Origin: Bryobacterales bacterium
GTDB taxonomy: Bacteria; Acidobacteriota; Terriglobia; Bryobacterales; Bryobacteraceae
Assembly (NCBI GenBank): GCA_016721425.1
Contig: JADKID010000016.1
Span: forward strand, 124,001-188,000
Reading direction: 5' to 3'
DNA length: 64,000 nt
Shown: positions 1-8,304 of the stretch, in pieces
Position numbering within the stretch: the first letter of the stretch is position 1
Layout: every line of letters begins with the position of its first letter
Notes under the pieces: model-generated
Databases searched by the model: none
Told to the model about the DNA's origin: nothing
What the model saw: only the letters and a program-made list of their open reading frames with translations
Made by a program: the position numbers and the translations under genes

Positions 1-1293
1 GGACACTCCATTCGCTGCCGTCAACGTGACTTGGACGCCGTAGGGTATCTCGGTCGGCGATTCGCAGCCCACCTTCAAGGCCTGCCGATCCGGACGGATC
101 TCAACCACGGAACTGGCGCAGAAGCCGAGAGTGGGGGCGGGCACACGACTGCCGATGGGTACCTCGACAGGGGCTTTGGGGTTGAGCGAGTTCATAATGA
201 TAGTGCCTCGGATCGTGACGGCGGACCCTTTGAGCTGGTCGTACAGGGCGGGAGCGAGACTCAGGAACTGCCAACTCTGGCCTGGCGGTTCCTGTATGAC
301 GGCTGCAATTCGCAACCGCGGTTCGGGCCACGAAAGCCCGAAGGGCTGCGTCGTTGCGTCATGCCGCTCATCGGTCTCGTCCATCCGGAATGACAGCTGT
401 CTTAAGGACACACGAGCAGATTCCGGTACGCCGTCAAGTCCGAGGGGAATCGCAATCGTGACCTTTGTTTGGGAGACCATACCCGCACGAGTGGCGTTGA
501 GGGGTTCCGTGTGTTCGGAGGCGACGCGGAGGGACAGGGGCTTGGTGATGGAGGCCCGGGGCGCGAGGCCGCACTGGACTCTCGCAATCACCGGACGCGG
601 CAACCATGCGAATGCCATCGTAGCGAAGAGGATGGCTGCGGTTCCGGCGGCGCGGGCCGGCAAGACCGCACGCCGGGCGTACTGAGTGAGGATCACCCCG
701 AGTGCGCCCAGCGTAAGAACGAAGAGGGCGAATCGGTAGCGTGCCTCGTCCGCAGGCATCCAGGGCGCCCACCAATGGCCGCTCATGCCAAAGACAAGCA
801 GGATAGCCGCGATGCTGAGCAGCAAGCCGCCCAGCAGGAACTGCGTCACGTTCCTCACCACCGTAGCCAGTGCGATTGCCGGTAGAGTCAGACATAGCAG
901 TAGCAGGAGTTGCCTCTCCAGAAGTTGCGGTGCGAAAGAGAACGGCGCGAAGCCGCGGGCGGTGAGAATGACCATGCAGGAGATCAGATAGGGGATGTGG
1001 ATGAACGCCAGGACGAAGCACGCCTTCGCCGCCAGCAGGACTTGCCAGCGGCACGGCAGGGTGACCCAGAATTGACGGTCGCCGACGAGCGGGTCTTCGA
1101 GGACTACCAGCGCGATGAGGTAGGCCCAGGCGAAGGGTAGCAGGAGATTGAGCCAACCCTCGATTGACCCGGGTGTGAAGTCGCTGCGCCAACTGTCAAC
1201 CCAGGTGAGCACGGCCAGAATGGCGAGTGTCACGATAATCTCCCGCCAGAGCCGGCGGGCGTCTTTGCGGAGGATAGGCCAAATGAGTTTCAT
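1..1293 (-). CDS. ABC transporter permease (partial, runs off left edge)
   Basis: An open frame with no stop runs from an ATG at 1293 to the window edge (431 codons). The first half has several hydrophobic stretches, at about residues 20-32, 48-65, 90-112, 128-165 and 190-205. The second half is more polar and may be an extracytoplasmic domain, but its end is missing. The ATG overlaps the stop of the upstream ATPase gene as ATGA, so the two are very likely translationally coupled. It is probably the membrane subunit of an export-type or bacitracin/antibiotic-response ABC transporter under the YtrA-like repressor encoded first in this operon. The function is inferred from the operon rather than from specific permease motifs; the substrate is unknown. 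Confidence 0.75.
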   Translation of the reverse strand, partial: MKLIWPILRKDARRLWREIIVTLAILAVLTWVDSWRSDFTPGSIEGWLNLLLPFAWAYLIALVVLEDPLVGDRQFWVTLPCRWQVLLAAKACFVLAFIHIPYLISCMVILTARGFAPFSFAPQLLERQLLLLLCLTLPAIALATVVRNVTQFLLGGLLLSIAAILLVFGMSGHWWAPWMPADEARYRFALFVLTLGALGVILTQYARRAVLPARAAGTAAILFATMAFAWLPRPVIARVQCGLAPRASITKPLSLRVASEHTEPLNATRAGMVSQTKVTIAIPLGLDGVPESARVSLRQLSFRMDETDERHDATTQPFGLSWPEPRLRIAAVIQEPPGQSWQFLSLAPALYDQLKGSAVTIRGTIIMNSLNPKAPVEVPIGSRVPAPTLGFCASSVVEIRPDRQALKVGCESPTEIPYGVQVTLTAANGVS

Positions 1294-2183
1294 GCAGAGG
1301 TCCTCCCTGATGACTTTGCGAGGGCATAGACGATGGCGCGCAGGGGCAAGGGGCTCGCGGTGATTTCGCGTAGGGCGGGGTAGTGGCGGCGAATCTCAGC
1401 CTCGGTGGAATCGGGGTCGTAGCAAGCGTGGGTGAAGCGCAGCGTGACTCCCGATTGCTGCAGATTCAGCCAGCCGGGCGGCGGGCTTGGCGGTGGATCG
1501 GAAGGGCTATCCAGCAGGACTTCGATTTCGCGGAATCGGTCGTTGAGCGTGCTCATTTCCTCCGCGAATTGAATCCGGCCCTCGTCGAGATAGGCGATGT
1601 GCGTGGCGAAGCTCTCGATCTCGGCGAGGTCGTGCGAGGCGAGCAATATCGTTGCCTCGGGCGTCCGCTCGAGGAGGCTCTCGATCAACTGCTCGCGGAC
1701 GAGCACGTCGAGACCGCTGAACGGTTCGTCGAGGAGTAGGAGTTGCGGGCGATAGCTGAGAGTGGCTGCCAGTGCCGCTTTCATGCGCATGCCGCGGGAG
1801 AGCGATTTGAGAGGGCGATCGAGTGGGAGGTCGAAGCGGCGGATGAGCTCCGCGGCGTCATCGTCGCTCCAGTTTGGATAGAACTCCCTGCAATAGGAGA
1901 GGAAGTAGCCGGTGGGCATCCACTCGGGCAGTTGGCGGCTCTCGGCCATGTAGCCGATGTGCGCGAGTTCGCCGGGGCCGAGGCGGCGGGAGTCCACGCC
2001 CATCACGGTTACGCGGCCGGTAGTGGCGCGGAGCAGATTGACGCATAGCTTGAGTGCCGTGGTCTTGCCAGCGCCGTTGGGGCCGACGAGCGCGAAGACG
2101 GAACCGGCCGGGACTTCCAGGTCGACGCCCTGGAGCGCGTGCAACGTGCCGAAGTTCCTGGTGAGCGCCTGCATCTGAATCAT
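1290..2183 (-). CDS. ABC transporter ATP-binding protein
   Basis: This is a 297-residue ATPase. It shows Walker A GPNGAGKT (about 34-41), signature LSRGM (128-132), Walker B LLLLDEP (148-154) and the H-loop in ASHDL. The start chosen is the ATG at 2183, which overlaps the stop of the GntR gene (ATGA), rather than an in-frame start 45 bases upstream that lies inside that gene. The permease start overlaps its stop in the same way, so repressor, ATPase and permease form a coupled operon. Family and arrangement resemble ytr-type and other GntR-controlled export systems that respond to cell-envelope stress. The substrate cannot be read from the sequence. Confidence 0.92.
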   Translation of the reverse strand: MIQMQALTRNFGTLHALQGVDLEVPAGSVFALVGPNGAGKTTALKLCVNLLRATTGRVTVMGVDSRRLGPGELAHIGYMAESRQLPEWMPTGYFLSYCREFYPNWSDDDAAELIRRFDLPLDRPLKSLSRGMRMKAALAATLSYRPQLLLLDEPFSGLDVLVREQLIESLLERTPEATILLASHDLAEIESFATHIAYLDEGRIQFAEEMSTLNDRFREIEVLLDSPSDPPPSPPPGWLNLQQSGVTLRFTHACYDPDSTEAEIRRHYPALREITASPLPLRAIVYALAKSSGRTSA

Positions 2184-2587
2184 TTCGATTTCTCCCGAAC
2201 CTCTCTGCCGGACTGGAGTTTGCGCCACTGCTCGGCGATGAAGTCCTGCAACTCTTCGAGCGTGACGCCCATCTTCATGGCCTCGACGGTGAGCGATTCG
2301 ATATCGCCCCCGAGGATGCGGGCGCGCTCGCGGCGGGCCGACGGCGGCGGTTGCGCCACCACGGTGCCGATGCCCGGGCGCACCTCCAGCAGGCCATCCT
2401 GCTTCAACTGGGCGATGACCCGCTGTGCGGTATTGGCGTGGATCTTCATGGCCGTGCTGAGGCTACGGACTGAAGGAAATGGGTCGCCGGGCCGGAGGCG
2501 GCCGGAGATGATGGCCTTCTTGGCTGCGAAGGCGACCTGCTCGTGGATGGGGACTCCGGACTTCAGCGTGAGCTGGAATGGGACCAC
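2180..2587 (-). CDS. YtrA-subfamily GntR transcriptional repressor
   Basis: This 135-residue protein has an N-terminal winged helix of GntR type (IHEQV..., PSVRSLS, NTAQRVIAQL, GIGTVV, about residues 14-80) followed by only a short helical tail, as in the YtrA subfamily, which lacks a large effector domain. The start chosen is the GTG at 2587. It lies six bases after a good -10 hexamer and the first in-frame ATG is inside the DNA-binding domain, so the mRNA is probably leaderless. It heads an operon with an ABC ATPase and permease and most likely represses that operon through the inverted repeat in its own promoter. The inducer is unknown. Confidence 0.88.
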   Translation of the reverse strand: MVPFQLTLKSGVPIHEQVAFAAKKAIISGRLRPGDPFPSVRSLSTAMKIHANTAQRVIAQLKQDGLLEVRPGIGTVVAQPPPSARRERARILGGDIESLTVEAMKMGVTLEELQDFIAEQWRKLQSGREVREKSK

Positions 2588-2588
2588 A

Positions 2589-2613
2589 AGTGTACTATGC
2601 AGCTTGTTACACC
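2589..2613. promoter_or_regulatory. Probable YtrA-type operator
   Basis: An inverted repeat AGTGTA-N13-TACACC spans the spacer and -10 box of the promoter. The half-site sequence and 13-base spacing match the pattern known for YtrA-family operators in Bacillus. Its position would block RNA polymerase, giving autorepression of the operon. Binding is inferred. Confidence 0.7.
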
Positions 2614-2622
2614 TGGTGTCAA
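2594..2622 (-). promoter_or_regulatory. Sigma-70 type promoter of the YtrA-ABC operon
   Basis: On the minus strand there is a perfect -35 TTGACA (2622-2617), a 17-base spacer and a -10 CATAGT (2599-2594, four of six matches). The expected transcription start falls at or next to the GTG start codon at 2587, which leaves no room for a ribosome-binding site. It lies directly after the cupin gene. Confidence 0.75.
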
Positions 2623-2630
2623 GAGGCAGC

Positions 2631-2990
2631 TTAGAGACGATCAGGAGAGGGGACAGTGCAGACGTCGGTGGCGTCGCCGGTGTTGAGTGTGCCGGCGGGT
2701 TCGAAGAGGAGGACGTGGACCTCTTCGGCGGCGACGGGGCGGTGCTCGATGCCTCGGGGGACGATGAGGAATTCGCCCTCGGTGAGGGCGACGGTGCGGT
2801 CCCGGAATTCCATCTGGAAGGTGCCGTGGAGGACGAGGAACATCTCGTCTTCAACGTCGTGCTTGTGCCAGACGAATTCGCCCTGGAACTTGACCAGCTT
2901 GACGTGCTGGCCGTTGAGCTCGCCGACGATGCGGGGGGCCCAATGGTCGGTGAAGAGGGCGAGCTTCGCGTGGAGGTTGACCTTCTCCAC
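2631..2990 (-). CDS. Small cupin-domain protein
   Basis: A 119-residue single-domain cupin. Motif 1 is seen as H42-x-H44 with E49 and G56, and motif 2 as P78-x-G80-x2-H83, so a divalent metal site is probably intact. Such small cupins may be sugar or small-molecule isomerases, dioxygenases or binding proteins; the substrate cannot be told. The start is a GTG that directly abuts the stop of the Nif3-like gene, making it the last gene of a long minus-strand run. No signal peptide is seen, so it should be cytoplasmic. Confidence 0.85.
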   Translation of the reverse strand: MEKVNLHAKLALFTDHWAPRIVGELNGQHVKLVKFQGEFVWHKHDVEDEMFLVLHGTFQMEFRDRTVALTEGEFLIVPRGIEHRPVAAEEVHVLLFEPAGTLNTGDATDVCTVPSPDRL

Positions 2991-3848
2991 TCAGCGCACC
3001 TGCCAGAAGGGGTCCTTGGCCGCCACGAAGCCAACGGGCACTTCCCTGACGAAGCCCTTGAGCCACTCGGCGCAGTACTCCATGCCGGGCTGTTCCGATT
3101 CGATATGACCGATGAGGATGAGCGCCTTTTTCTTACCCTGGGCGTCGGCGTCGGCGACGTATTCGATGGTCTCCCATTCGGGCACCTCTCCGATGACGGC
3201 GACATCGACGTCGTCACGCCGGAGTGCCTTCAGGTGGCCGGCGGGGCCGCCGGCTCCGGGCATCAGGGCCACGCGCTGCACGGGCATATCGGCGGGGCCG
3301 ACGACGCGCAGGGCCTTGGGGCCGAGCTTGTTCTGGATCTCGAGGGCCAGTTGCTTCACGGTTGTTTTGGGGAGGGTGAAGAGGCCCTTGGTGGTCTGAT
3401 CCTGGTAGGACTGCCAGCCCAGTTTGCGCGTGACGCCAACCATGATGCCATCGGGTTTCATCATGTGCCAGTGGTCGTGGAAGCGCCAGACCACCATCTT
3501 GTGCTCGCGGATGAACTTCTCTTTTTCGGCCCACACCTTGTCGCCGCCGGCAGAGAGCGCGGCGGTCTGATCGAGGTGGCTGTAGAAGATGGGCTCGTGG
3601 GTGATGACGAGGTTTTTGCCCTGGGCCGCGGCGCGCTGGAGCACGTCGTAGGTGGCCATCATGGTGGTGGCCACGCCGGTGACGACTGTGCCGGGATCTC
3701 CGGCCTTGAAGGTGTCAACAGTCTCGGCGCGCCACGCGACGCCGGTCTGTTTCTGGATGCGTTCGATGACGGCGCGAGCGGTGAGCGGCGCCTGGGCGGG
3801 GAGTGTGGCGGCGGCGAGGATCAGGAGGGAGAGGGTGCGGCAGATCAC
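2991..3848 (-). CDS. Exported Nif3-like dinuclear metal protein
   Basis: The frame encodes 285 residues from a GTG at 3848, beginning with a clear signal peptide (about residues 1-20, ending LPAQA). The mature part has Nif3/YbgI-family signatures: THEPIFY, matching the family's HHP motif, and near the C-terminus GHIESE, matching GH-x2-SE; both normally supply ligands to a two-metal site. Nif3 proteins are usually cytoplasmic and of uncertain function, so an exported member is unusual. It is separated from the upstream PD40 gene by 16 bases and abuts the cupin gene. Alternative in-frame starts upstream would run into the PD40 gene and lose the signal peptide. Confidence 0.8.
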   Translation of the reverse strand: MICRTLSLLILAAATLPAQAPLTARAVIERIQKQTGVAWRAETVDTFKAGDPGTVVTGVATTMMATYDVLQRAAAQGKNLVITHEPIFYSHLDQTAALSAGGDKVWAEKEKFIREHKMVVWRFHDHWHMMKPDGIMVGVTRKLGWQSYQDQTTKGLFTLPKTTVKQLALEIQNKLGPKALRVVGPADMPVQRVALMPGAGGPAGHLKALRRDDVDVAVIGEVPEWETIEYVADADAQGKKKALILIGHIESEQPGMEYCAEWLKGFVREVPVGFVAAKDPFWQVR

Positions 3849-3864
3849 GAGGGCATTGTACCCC

Positions 3865-5895
3865 CTATTCGCGCCAGGGCATGGCGGCCTGATAGCGCTG
3901 GATGCGGCGCTGGATGATGGGGGCGCGGGCGGGCGCGGCGGCGATGGCGCGGCGGGCGGTGGCGATGGCTTCGTCGAAGCGGCCGTTTTCGGCGTAGGCG
4001 GCGGCCAGGGTGTCGAGCGAGGCGGCGTCGTTGGGGCCAGCGAGGGCGAGCGCCCGCGTGGCCAGGGTGAGCGATTCGGCGGGGTGGTGTAAGGCGGGAT
4101 GGGTGGCCAGAATCCAGGCGGCTCCGCGGAGGGCGGCGGCGTCGTTGGGATTGAGGCGAAGGGACTCGCGCCAGTGGGCCAGCGCCGCATCGGTGCGCCT
4201 ACTGGCGAGCAGGAGCGTCAGGTCCCGATGGCGCTGCGCCGCCTGATCTCCGGGGGCGATGTCGAGGAGCGCCTTCCATTGGGCGGCCGATTCCTCGAAG
4301 CGTTTCTCCTTCTCCAGATAGAGGGCGCGGTCGTAGAGGCGGTAGTAGTCGAAGGCGGGGCCGCCGATGGATTGGAGGCCGCCGGGCGGGACGTTGACGA
4401 ACTCCGGGAGGTTGACGGCGCGGTTGGCGGCGGTGGAATTCTCGATGAGGATGGGCGGCGTGTCGTTGCCATTTTCGTCGATGTGGGTAAGGTACATCTG
4501 CGTGTAGGGCGAGCGGGCTTTGGACGAGAAGACGAGCCAGCGGCCGTTGGGGGAGAAGCTGTGCCAGGAGTTCATGCGGGGCGTGTTGCAGTTCATGCGG
4601 CGGGCCTGGCCGCCGGCGGCGGGCACGATATAGAGCTGGCTATCGGGACGCATCAACTGGCCGTTGCGGGCCTGGACGTAGACCAGCCAGCGGCCATCGG
4701 GGGAGAGCTTGGGGAAGGTGTTGCTCATGCCGTTTTGCGAGGCTCCGGCGATGGGTGTGGCCTGGCCGCCGCGGCCGTTGTTGAAGGGGATGCTGTACAG
4801 GTCGTACTGGATCTGGAGTTCGTTGGGGTCGTTAGAGAACTTCGCCGGCGGGCGTCCGGGCGGATTGGGGTCCTGCGCCTTGGCGCGGGCGAAGACGAGC
4901 GAATCGCCGCCGGGGCTCCAGACGGCGCCGAACTGGACGTAGGCGGGGTCGTCGGCGCCGGGGAGCGGTTGGAGGATGCCCGTATCGGGGCGGAACCAGG
5001 CGAGGAGGCCGCGGGTGGGGAAGAAGACCTGGAGGAAGCGGTAATCGGCGAAGTTGGCGACGTAATAGTTGCTGGAGGTGGAGCCGGGCGTATCGATGGT
5101 GGTAGCGACGGCGTCGCCATTGGGCGAGATCTGGGACATGAAGCCGACGCGGATGGGGCTTTTGAGGCGGCCCTGGGCGGTGCTCCATTGAATGACGTCG
5201 GCGGCGGTCACGTTTACGTCGGGCTGGAGCTTGGCGCGGAAGTACTGCCCCTTGTTGTTCTGGAGGCCGTCGAGATCCATGCCCATGGCCTGGCCGTCGC
5301 GCGAGAAGGAGTGGCAGTTGGCGCAGACGGGGAGATCCTGCATCACGACGCGGCTCTGCGGCTGGCTGGTGTCGCGCAGGCGCCATTTGACGAGGCGCAC
5401 GGCGTAGGGCGCGAGGGGCTGGATGGCGCCGGTGGCGGTCTGGGCGGGCATGAGCGGGACGTCGCGATAGAAGATGGGCGCGCCGACGGGATCGGTGGAA
5501 GTGCGGAGGCGGACCTCTGCCTTGGAGACCGTGCGTGCCTCCACGACGCCGGTGATAGTAACGATGGCTGGGGCGGCGGTGGAGTGGCGCTGGATCTGCG
5601 CCCAGGTGGCCGGGCCGGGCTTCCAGGCGTGCTGGCGCGTGTCGACGGTGGGCGGCTGGTTTGCAGTGGAGACGCAATCGGGATCGATCTCGCCGAGCGT
5701 GGGCCGGGGGCCGTTGGAGGCAAGGCGGATGGGCGGCGCGCCGTCGGCGAAAGTGATCCGGATGGTCCAGGTCTTGGCCGCGGTGGTGTCGCGCCACAGG
5801 ATGGTGGGCGGGGCGAAGCCGGGCGGGAAGAGGGCGCCCTCGGCAGGGTAATCGATAGTGAGTGGCGAGAGAGCCAGGGCGAGGAGGAGAAGCAC
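3865..5895 (-). CDS. Exported PD40 beta-propeller protein with haem motif and TPR tail
   Basis: This protein has 676 residues from a GTG start, with a short N-terminal hydrophobic segment that is probably a signal peptide. A CANCH motif (C191, C194, H195) fits covalent c-type haem attachment, which is possible only if the protein is exported. Residues of about 250-510 contain WD40-like/PD40 repeats of TolB type (ISPNGD, WSPGGD, LSPDGRWLVY, FSPNGRWLVF). The last 150 residues are TPR-like. The gene lies six bases after the epimerase gene. The combination suggests a periplasmic or surface protein with a possible redox role; the partner is not known. Confidence 0.8.
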   Translation of the reverse strand: MLLLLALALSPLTIDYPAEGALFPPGFAPPTILWRDTTAAKTWTIRITFADGAPPIRLASNGPRPTLGEIDPDCVSTANQPPTVDTRQHAWKPGPATWAQIQRHSTAAPAIVTITGVVEARTVSKAEVRLRTSTDPVGAPIFYRDVPLMPAQTATGAIQPLAPYAVRLVKWRLRDTSQPQSRVVMQDLPVCANCHSFSRDGQAMGMDLDGLQNNKGQYFRAKLQPDVNVTAADVIQWSTAQGRLKSPIRVGFMSQISPNGDAVATTIDTPGSTSSNYYVANFADYRFLQVFFPTRGLLAWFRPDTGILQPLPGADDPAYVQFGAVWSPGGDSLVFARAKAQDPNPPGRPPAKFSNDPNELQIQYDLYSIPFNNGRGGQATPIAGASQNGMSNTFPKLSPDGRWLVYVQARNGQLMRPDSQLYIVPAAGGQARRMNCNTPRMNSWHSFSPNGRWLVFSSKARSPYTQMYLTHIDENGNDTPPILIENSTAANRAVNLPEFVNVPPGGLQSIGGPAFDYYRLYDRALYLEKEKRFEESAAQWKALLDIAPGDQAAQRHRDLTLLLASRRTDAALAHWRESLRLNPNDAAALRGAAWILATHPALHHPAESLTLATRALALAGPNDAASLDTLAAAYAENGRFDEAIATARRAIAAAPARAPIIQRRIQRYQAAMPWRE

Positions 5896-5901
5896 CTGTC
5901 T

Positions 5902-6933
5902 CTATTTTAGGGACTGGAAGCGGCGGAGCGCCTCGGCGGTGCCGGATTCGTAGGCATCGATGAGGCGGTCGAGCGCCGTATCGGCCTCGGTGTCGATCAA
6001 CTGGCGGGCAGGATCGGCGTCGAACCAGGCGAGTGTTTGGCGGATGCCCTGGGCATACGGGGTGGTGGCAGTGAAGGTTGGGACGAGGCTCTTGAGCTTG
6101 GAGTTATCGAAGACTGCGCTGACGGCCTTGTCGCCGAGGAGGCCGCCGAGCCGATCGGGCAGGCAGGCGCCGATGAAGTCTGAGGGGACGTGGACGATGT
6201 GCGGCTCCACTCCGACTGCCTCGGCCGTGATGCCGACGATCTGGTCCCAGGTGAGGACCTCATCGGTGGTGATGTGGAAGGCCTGCCCGATGGCCTGGGG
6301 ATGGCCCATGAGGCCGACCAGACCCTTGGCGAAATCCGTGTTGTGGGTGATGGTCCAGAGAGACGAGCCGTCGCCGGGCACGACGACTTTGCGGCCCTGT
6401 TTCATGCGGGCGATGGCGGTATAGGAGCGGGTCCAACTGTTCATGACGAGCGCGACCTGGGTGTCGCCGTAGGTGAGGGAGGGGCGGACGATGGTGACGG
6501 GGAAACCGGTCTCGCGGTAGGCGCGGAGCAGGCGCTCTTCACAGGCGATCTTGTTGCGGGCGTAGTCCCAGAACGGGTTGGCGAGTGGGGTGGACTCCGT
6601 AATGAGGTAGTGGGCCGGCGGCTTCTGATAGGCGCTGGCGGAGCTGATGAAGATGAACTGGCGCGTCTTGCCCTCAAAGAGGCGCAGGTCGCGCTCGATG
6701 TGATCGGGGGTGAAGGCGATCCAATCGACGACGACATCGAAGGACTCGTTGTGGAGGGCGACGCGAGTGGAGGCGGGGTCGTCGATGTCGCAGTGCAGGG
6801 TGCGGACGCCGGCGGGGAGGTCCGTTTTGTGGAGGCCGCGGGTGAGGAGGGTCATCTCGATGCCGGAATCGGCGGCGAGCCGGGTGCAGGCGGTGCTGAT
6901 GATGCCGGTACCGCCGATGAAGAGGGCGCGCAT
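5902..6933 (-). CDS. NAD-dependent epimerase/dehydratase (extended SDR)
   Basis: A 343-residue Rossmann protein. The N-terminus has GGTGIIS at residues 7-13 for nucleotide binding, then SSASAY and YARNK, which supply the Ser and the Tyr-x3-Lys of the short-chain dehydrogenase site. Length and architecture fit extended SDRs acting on nucleotide sugars. It follows the phosphomannomutase gene by six bases, so a role in activated-sugar metabolism is plausible but inferred. No purine-rich ribosome-binding site precedes the ATG, suggesting translation coupled to the upstream gene. Confidence 0.88.
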   Translation of the reverse strand: MRALFIGGTGIISTACTRLAADSGIEMTLLTRGLHKTDLPAGVRTLHCDIDDPASTRVALHNESFDVVVDWIAFTPDHIERDLRLFEGKTRQFIFISSASAYQKPPAHYLITESTPLANPFWDYARNKIACEERLLRAYRETGFPVTIVRPSLTYGDTQVALVMNSWTRSYTAIARMKQGRKVVVPGDGSSLWTITHNTDFAKGLVGLMGHPQAIGQAFHITTDEVLTWDQIVGITAEAVGVEPHIVHVPSDFIGACLPDRLGGLLGDKAVSAVFDNSKLKSLVPTFTATTPYAQGIRQTLAWFDADPARQLIDTEADTALDRLIDAYESGTAEALRRFQSLK

Positions 6934-6939
6934 GGGAGG

Positions 6940-8292
6940 CTAGGCCTGCTTGGCGGTTTCCACCGCGGCTTCGACTTCGGCGCGGTAAGCGTCGAGGTGC
7001 TCCTGTGTATCGGCTTCAAAGCGCAGGACAAGGATCGGCTGGGTGTTGGATGCGCGGACCAGGCCCCAGCCGTGATCGAACTTCACGCGGACTCCGTCGA
7101 TGTCGTTGCAGGGGCGGATGGCCTGGAAGTGGGCCTTGACCTTTTCGACGATGGCGAACTTGAGATCGTCGGCGCAATCGACGCGGAGCTCGGGAGTGGT
7201 GATGGTGGTGGGCAAGCCGTCGGTCTGGGCGGAGAGGGGCTTGCCGGAGTTGGCGACGATTTCGATGAGGCGGCAGGCGGCGTAGAGCGCATCGTCGAAG
7301 CCGTGGTAGCGATCGGCGAAGAACATATGGCCGGACATTTCGCCGGCGAGCTCGGCGTGCTCCTCCTTCATTTTGGCCTTGATGAGCGAGTGGCCGGTCT
7401 TGTACATGATGGGGTTGCCACCGAGGCGCGTGAGCTCGTCGTACATGGTCTGAGAGCATTTCACTTCGCTGATGAAGGTGGCGCCGGGCTTGCGGGTGAG
7501 GATCTCGCGGCCGTAGATGAGCATGAGGATGTCGCCCCAGACGACGCGGCCCTGCTCGTCGATGGCGCCGATGCGATCCGCGTCTCCGTCGAAGGCGATG
7601 CCGAGCTCGGCGCCGGATTCGCGGACGGCGGTTTTCAGGAGCTCCAGGTTCTCTTCGACGGTAGGGTCGGGGTGATGGTTGGGGAAGCGGCCGTCCATCT
7701 CAAAGTAGGTCTCGATGGCATCCACGTTGAGACGTTCGAGCAGGGCGTGCATGGTGGGGCCGCCCACTCCGTTGCCGGCATCGAAGACGACCTTGACGCG
7801 GCGGGAGAAGTGGAACGCGGAGGCGACGTCGTCCACATAGGCCTGCATGACGTCGGCGGTGGCGAGCGTACCTTCACCGGCTTCGAAATCGCTGGCGGCG
7901 AGGATGCGATAGACCTCTTGAATAGCGGCGCCGTAGATGGTGCCCTTGCCGAGCATGGTTTTGAAGCCGTTGTAATCGGCGGGGTTGTGCGAGCCGGTGA
8001 TCATGACGCCGGCCTGGGCACCGAGGTGCTCCACAGAGAAGTAGAGCAGCGGTGTGGGGACGACGCCGAGATCGGTGACCTGGCATCCGGCGGCGAGGAG
8101 GCCCTCCACCAGCGCGTCGCGGAGGCGCTGGCCGCTGAGGCGGACATCGCGGCCGACGTTGACCTTGGGGGCTCCCTGACGGCGCAGGTAGGAGCCGAGG
8201 GCGCGGCCGAGGCCGACAATTCCCTCTGTGGGCATGTCGCGATCGGCGACGCCACGGATGTCGTATTCACGGAAGATGTTCTGTTCGAGCAT
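6940..8292 (-). CDS. manB: Phosphomannomutase/phosphoglucomutase
   Basis: A 450-residue alpha-D-phosphohexomutase. The phosphoserine loop is GVMITGSHNP with Ser101, the metal loop is DGDADR at about 240-245, and the sugar-binding loop is GEMSGH at about 325. It interconverts mannose- or glucose-6-phosphate and the 1-phosphates that feed nucleotide-sugar and exopolysaccharide synthesis. An AAGGA ribosome-binding site precedes the ATG. It lies between a spermidine-synthase-like gene (12-base gap) and an epimerase. A mannose-6-phosphate isomerase is encoded elsewhere in the window at 20388-21206, which would supply its substrate. Confidence 0.95.
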   Translation of the reverse strand: MLEQNIFREYDIRGVADRDMPTEGIVGLGRALGSYLRRQGAPKVNVGRDVRLSGQRLRDALVEGLLAAGCQVTDLGVVPTPLLYFSVEHLGAQAGVMITGSHNPADYNGFKTMLGKGTIYGAAIQEVYRILAASDFEAGEGTLATADVMQAYVDDVASAFHFSRRVKVVFDAGNGVGGPTMHALLERLNVDAIETYFEMDGRFPNHHPDPTVEENLELLKTAVRESGAELGIAFDGDADRIGAIDEQGRVVWGDILMLIYGREILTRKPGATFISEVKCSQTMYDELTRLGGNPIMYKTGHSLIKAKMKEEHAELAGEMSGHMFFADRYHGFDDALYAACRLIEIVANSGKPLSAQTDGLPTTITTPELRVDCADDLKFAIVEKVKAHFQAIRPCNDIDGVRVKFDHGWGLVRASNTQPILVLRFEADTQEHLDAYRAEVEAAVETAKQA

Positions 8293-8304
8293 GAGAATCC
8301 TTGA

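Noticed and set aside
2139..3917. 592-residue plus-strand open frame, with similar long antisense frames at 4099-5910, 6190-8304, 8485-10185, 15457-17622 (-) and 40475-43660 (-)
   Set aside because: All lie opposite well-supported genes, have low-complexity G/A/E/D- or R/P-rich products and no motifs. They are by-products of high GC content.
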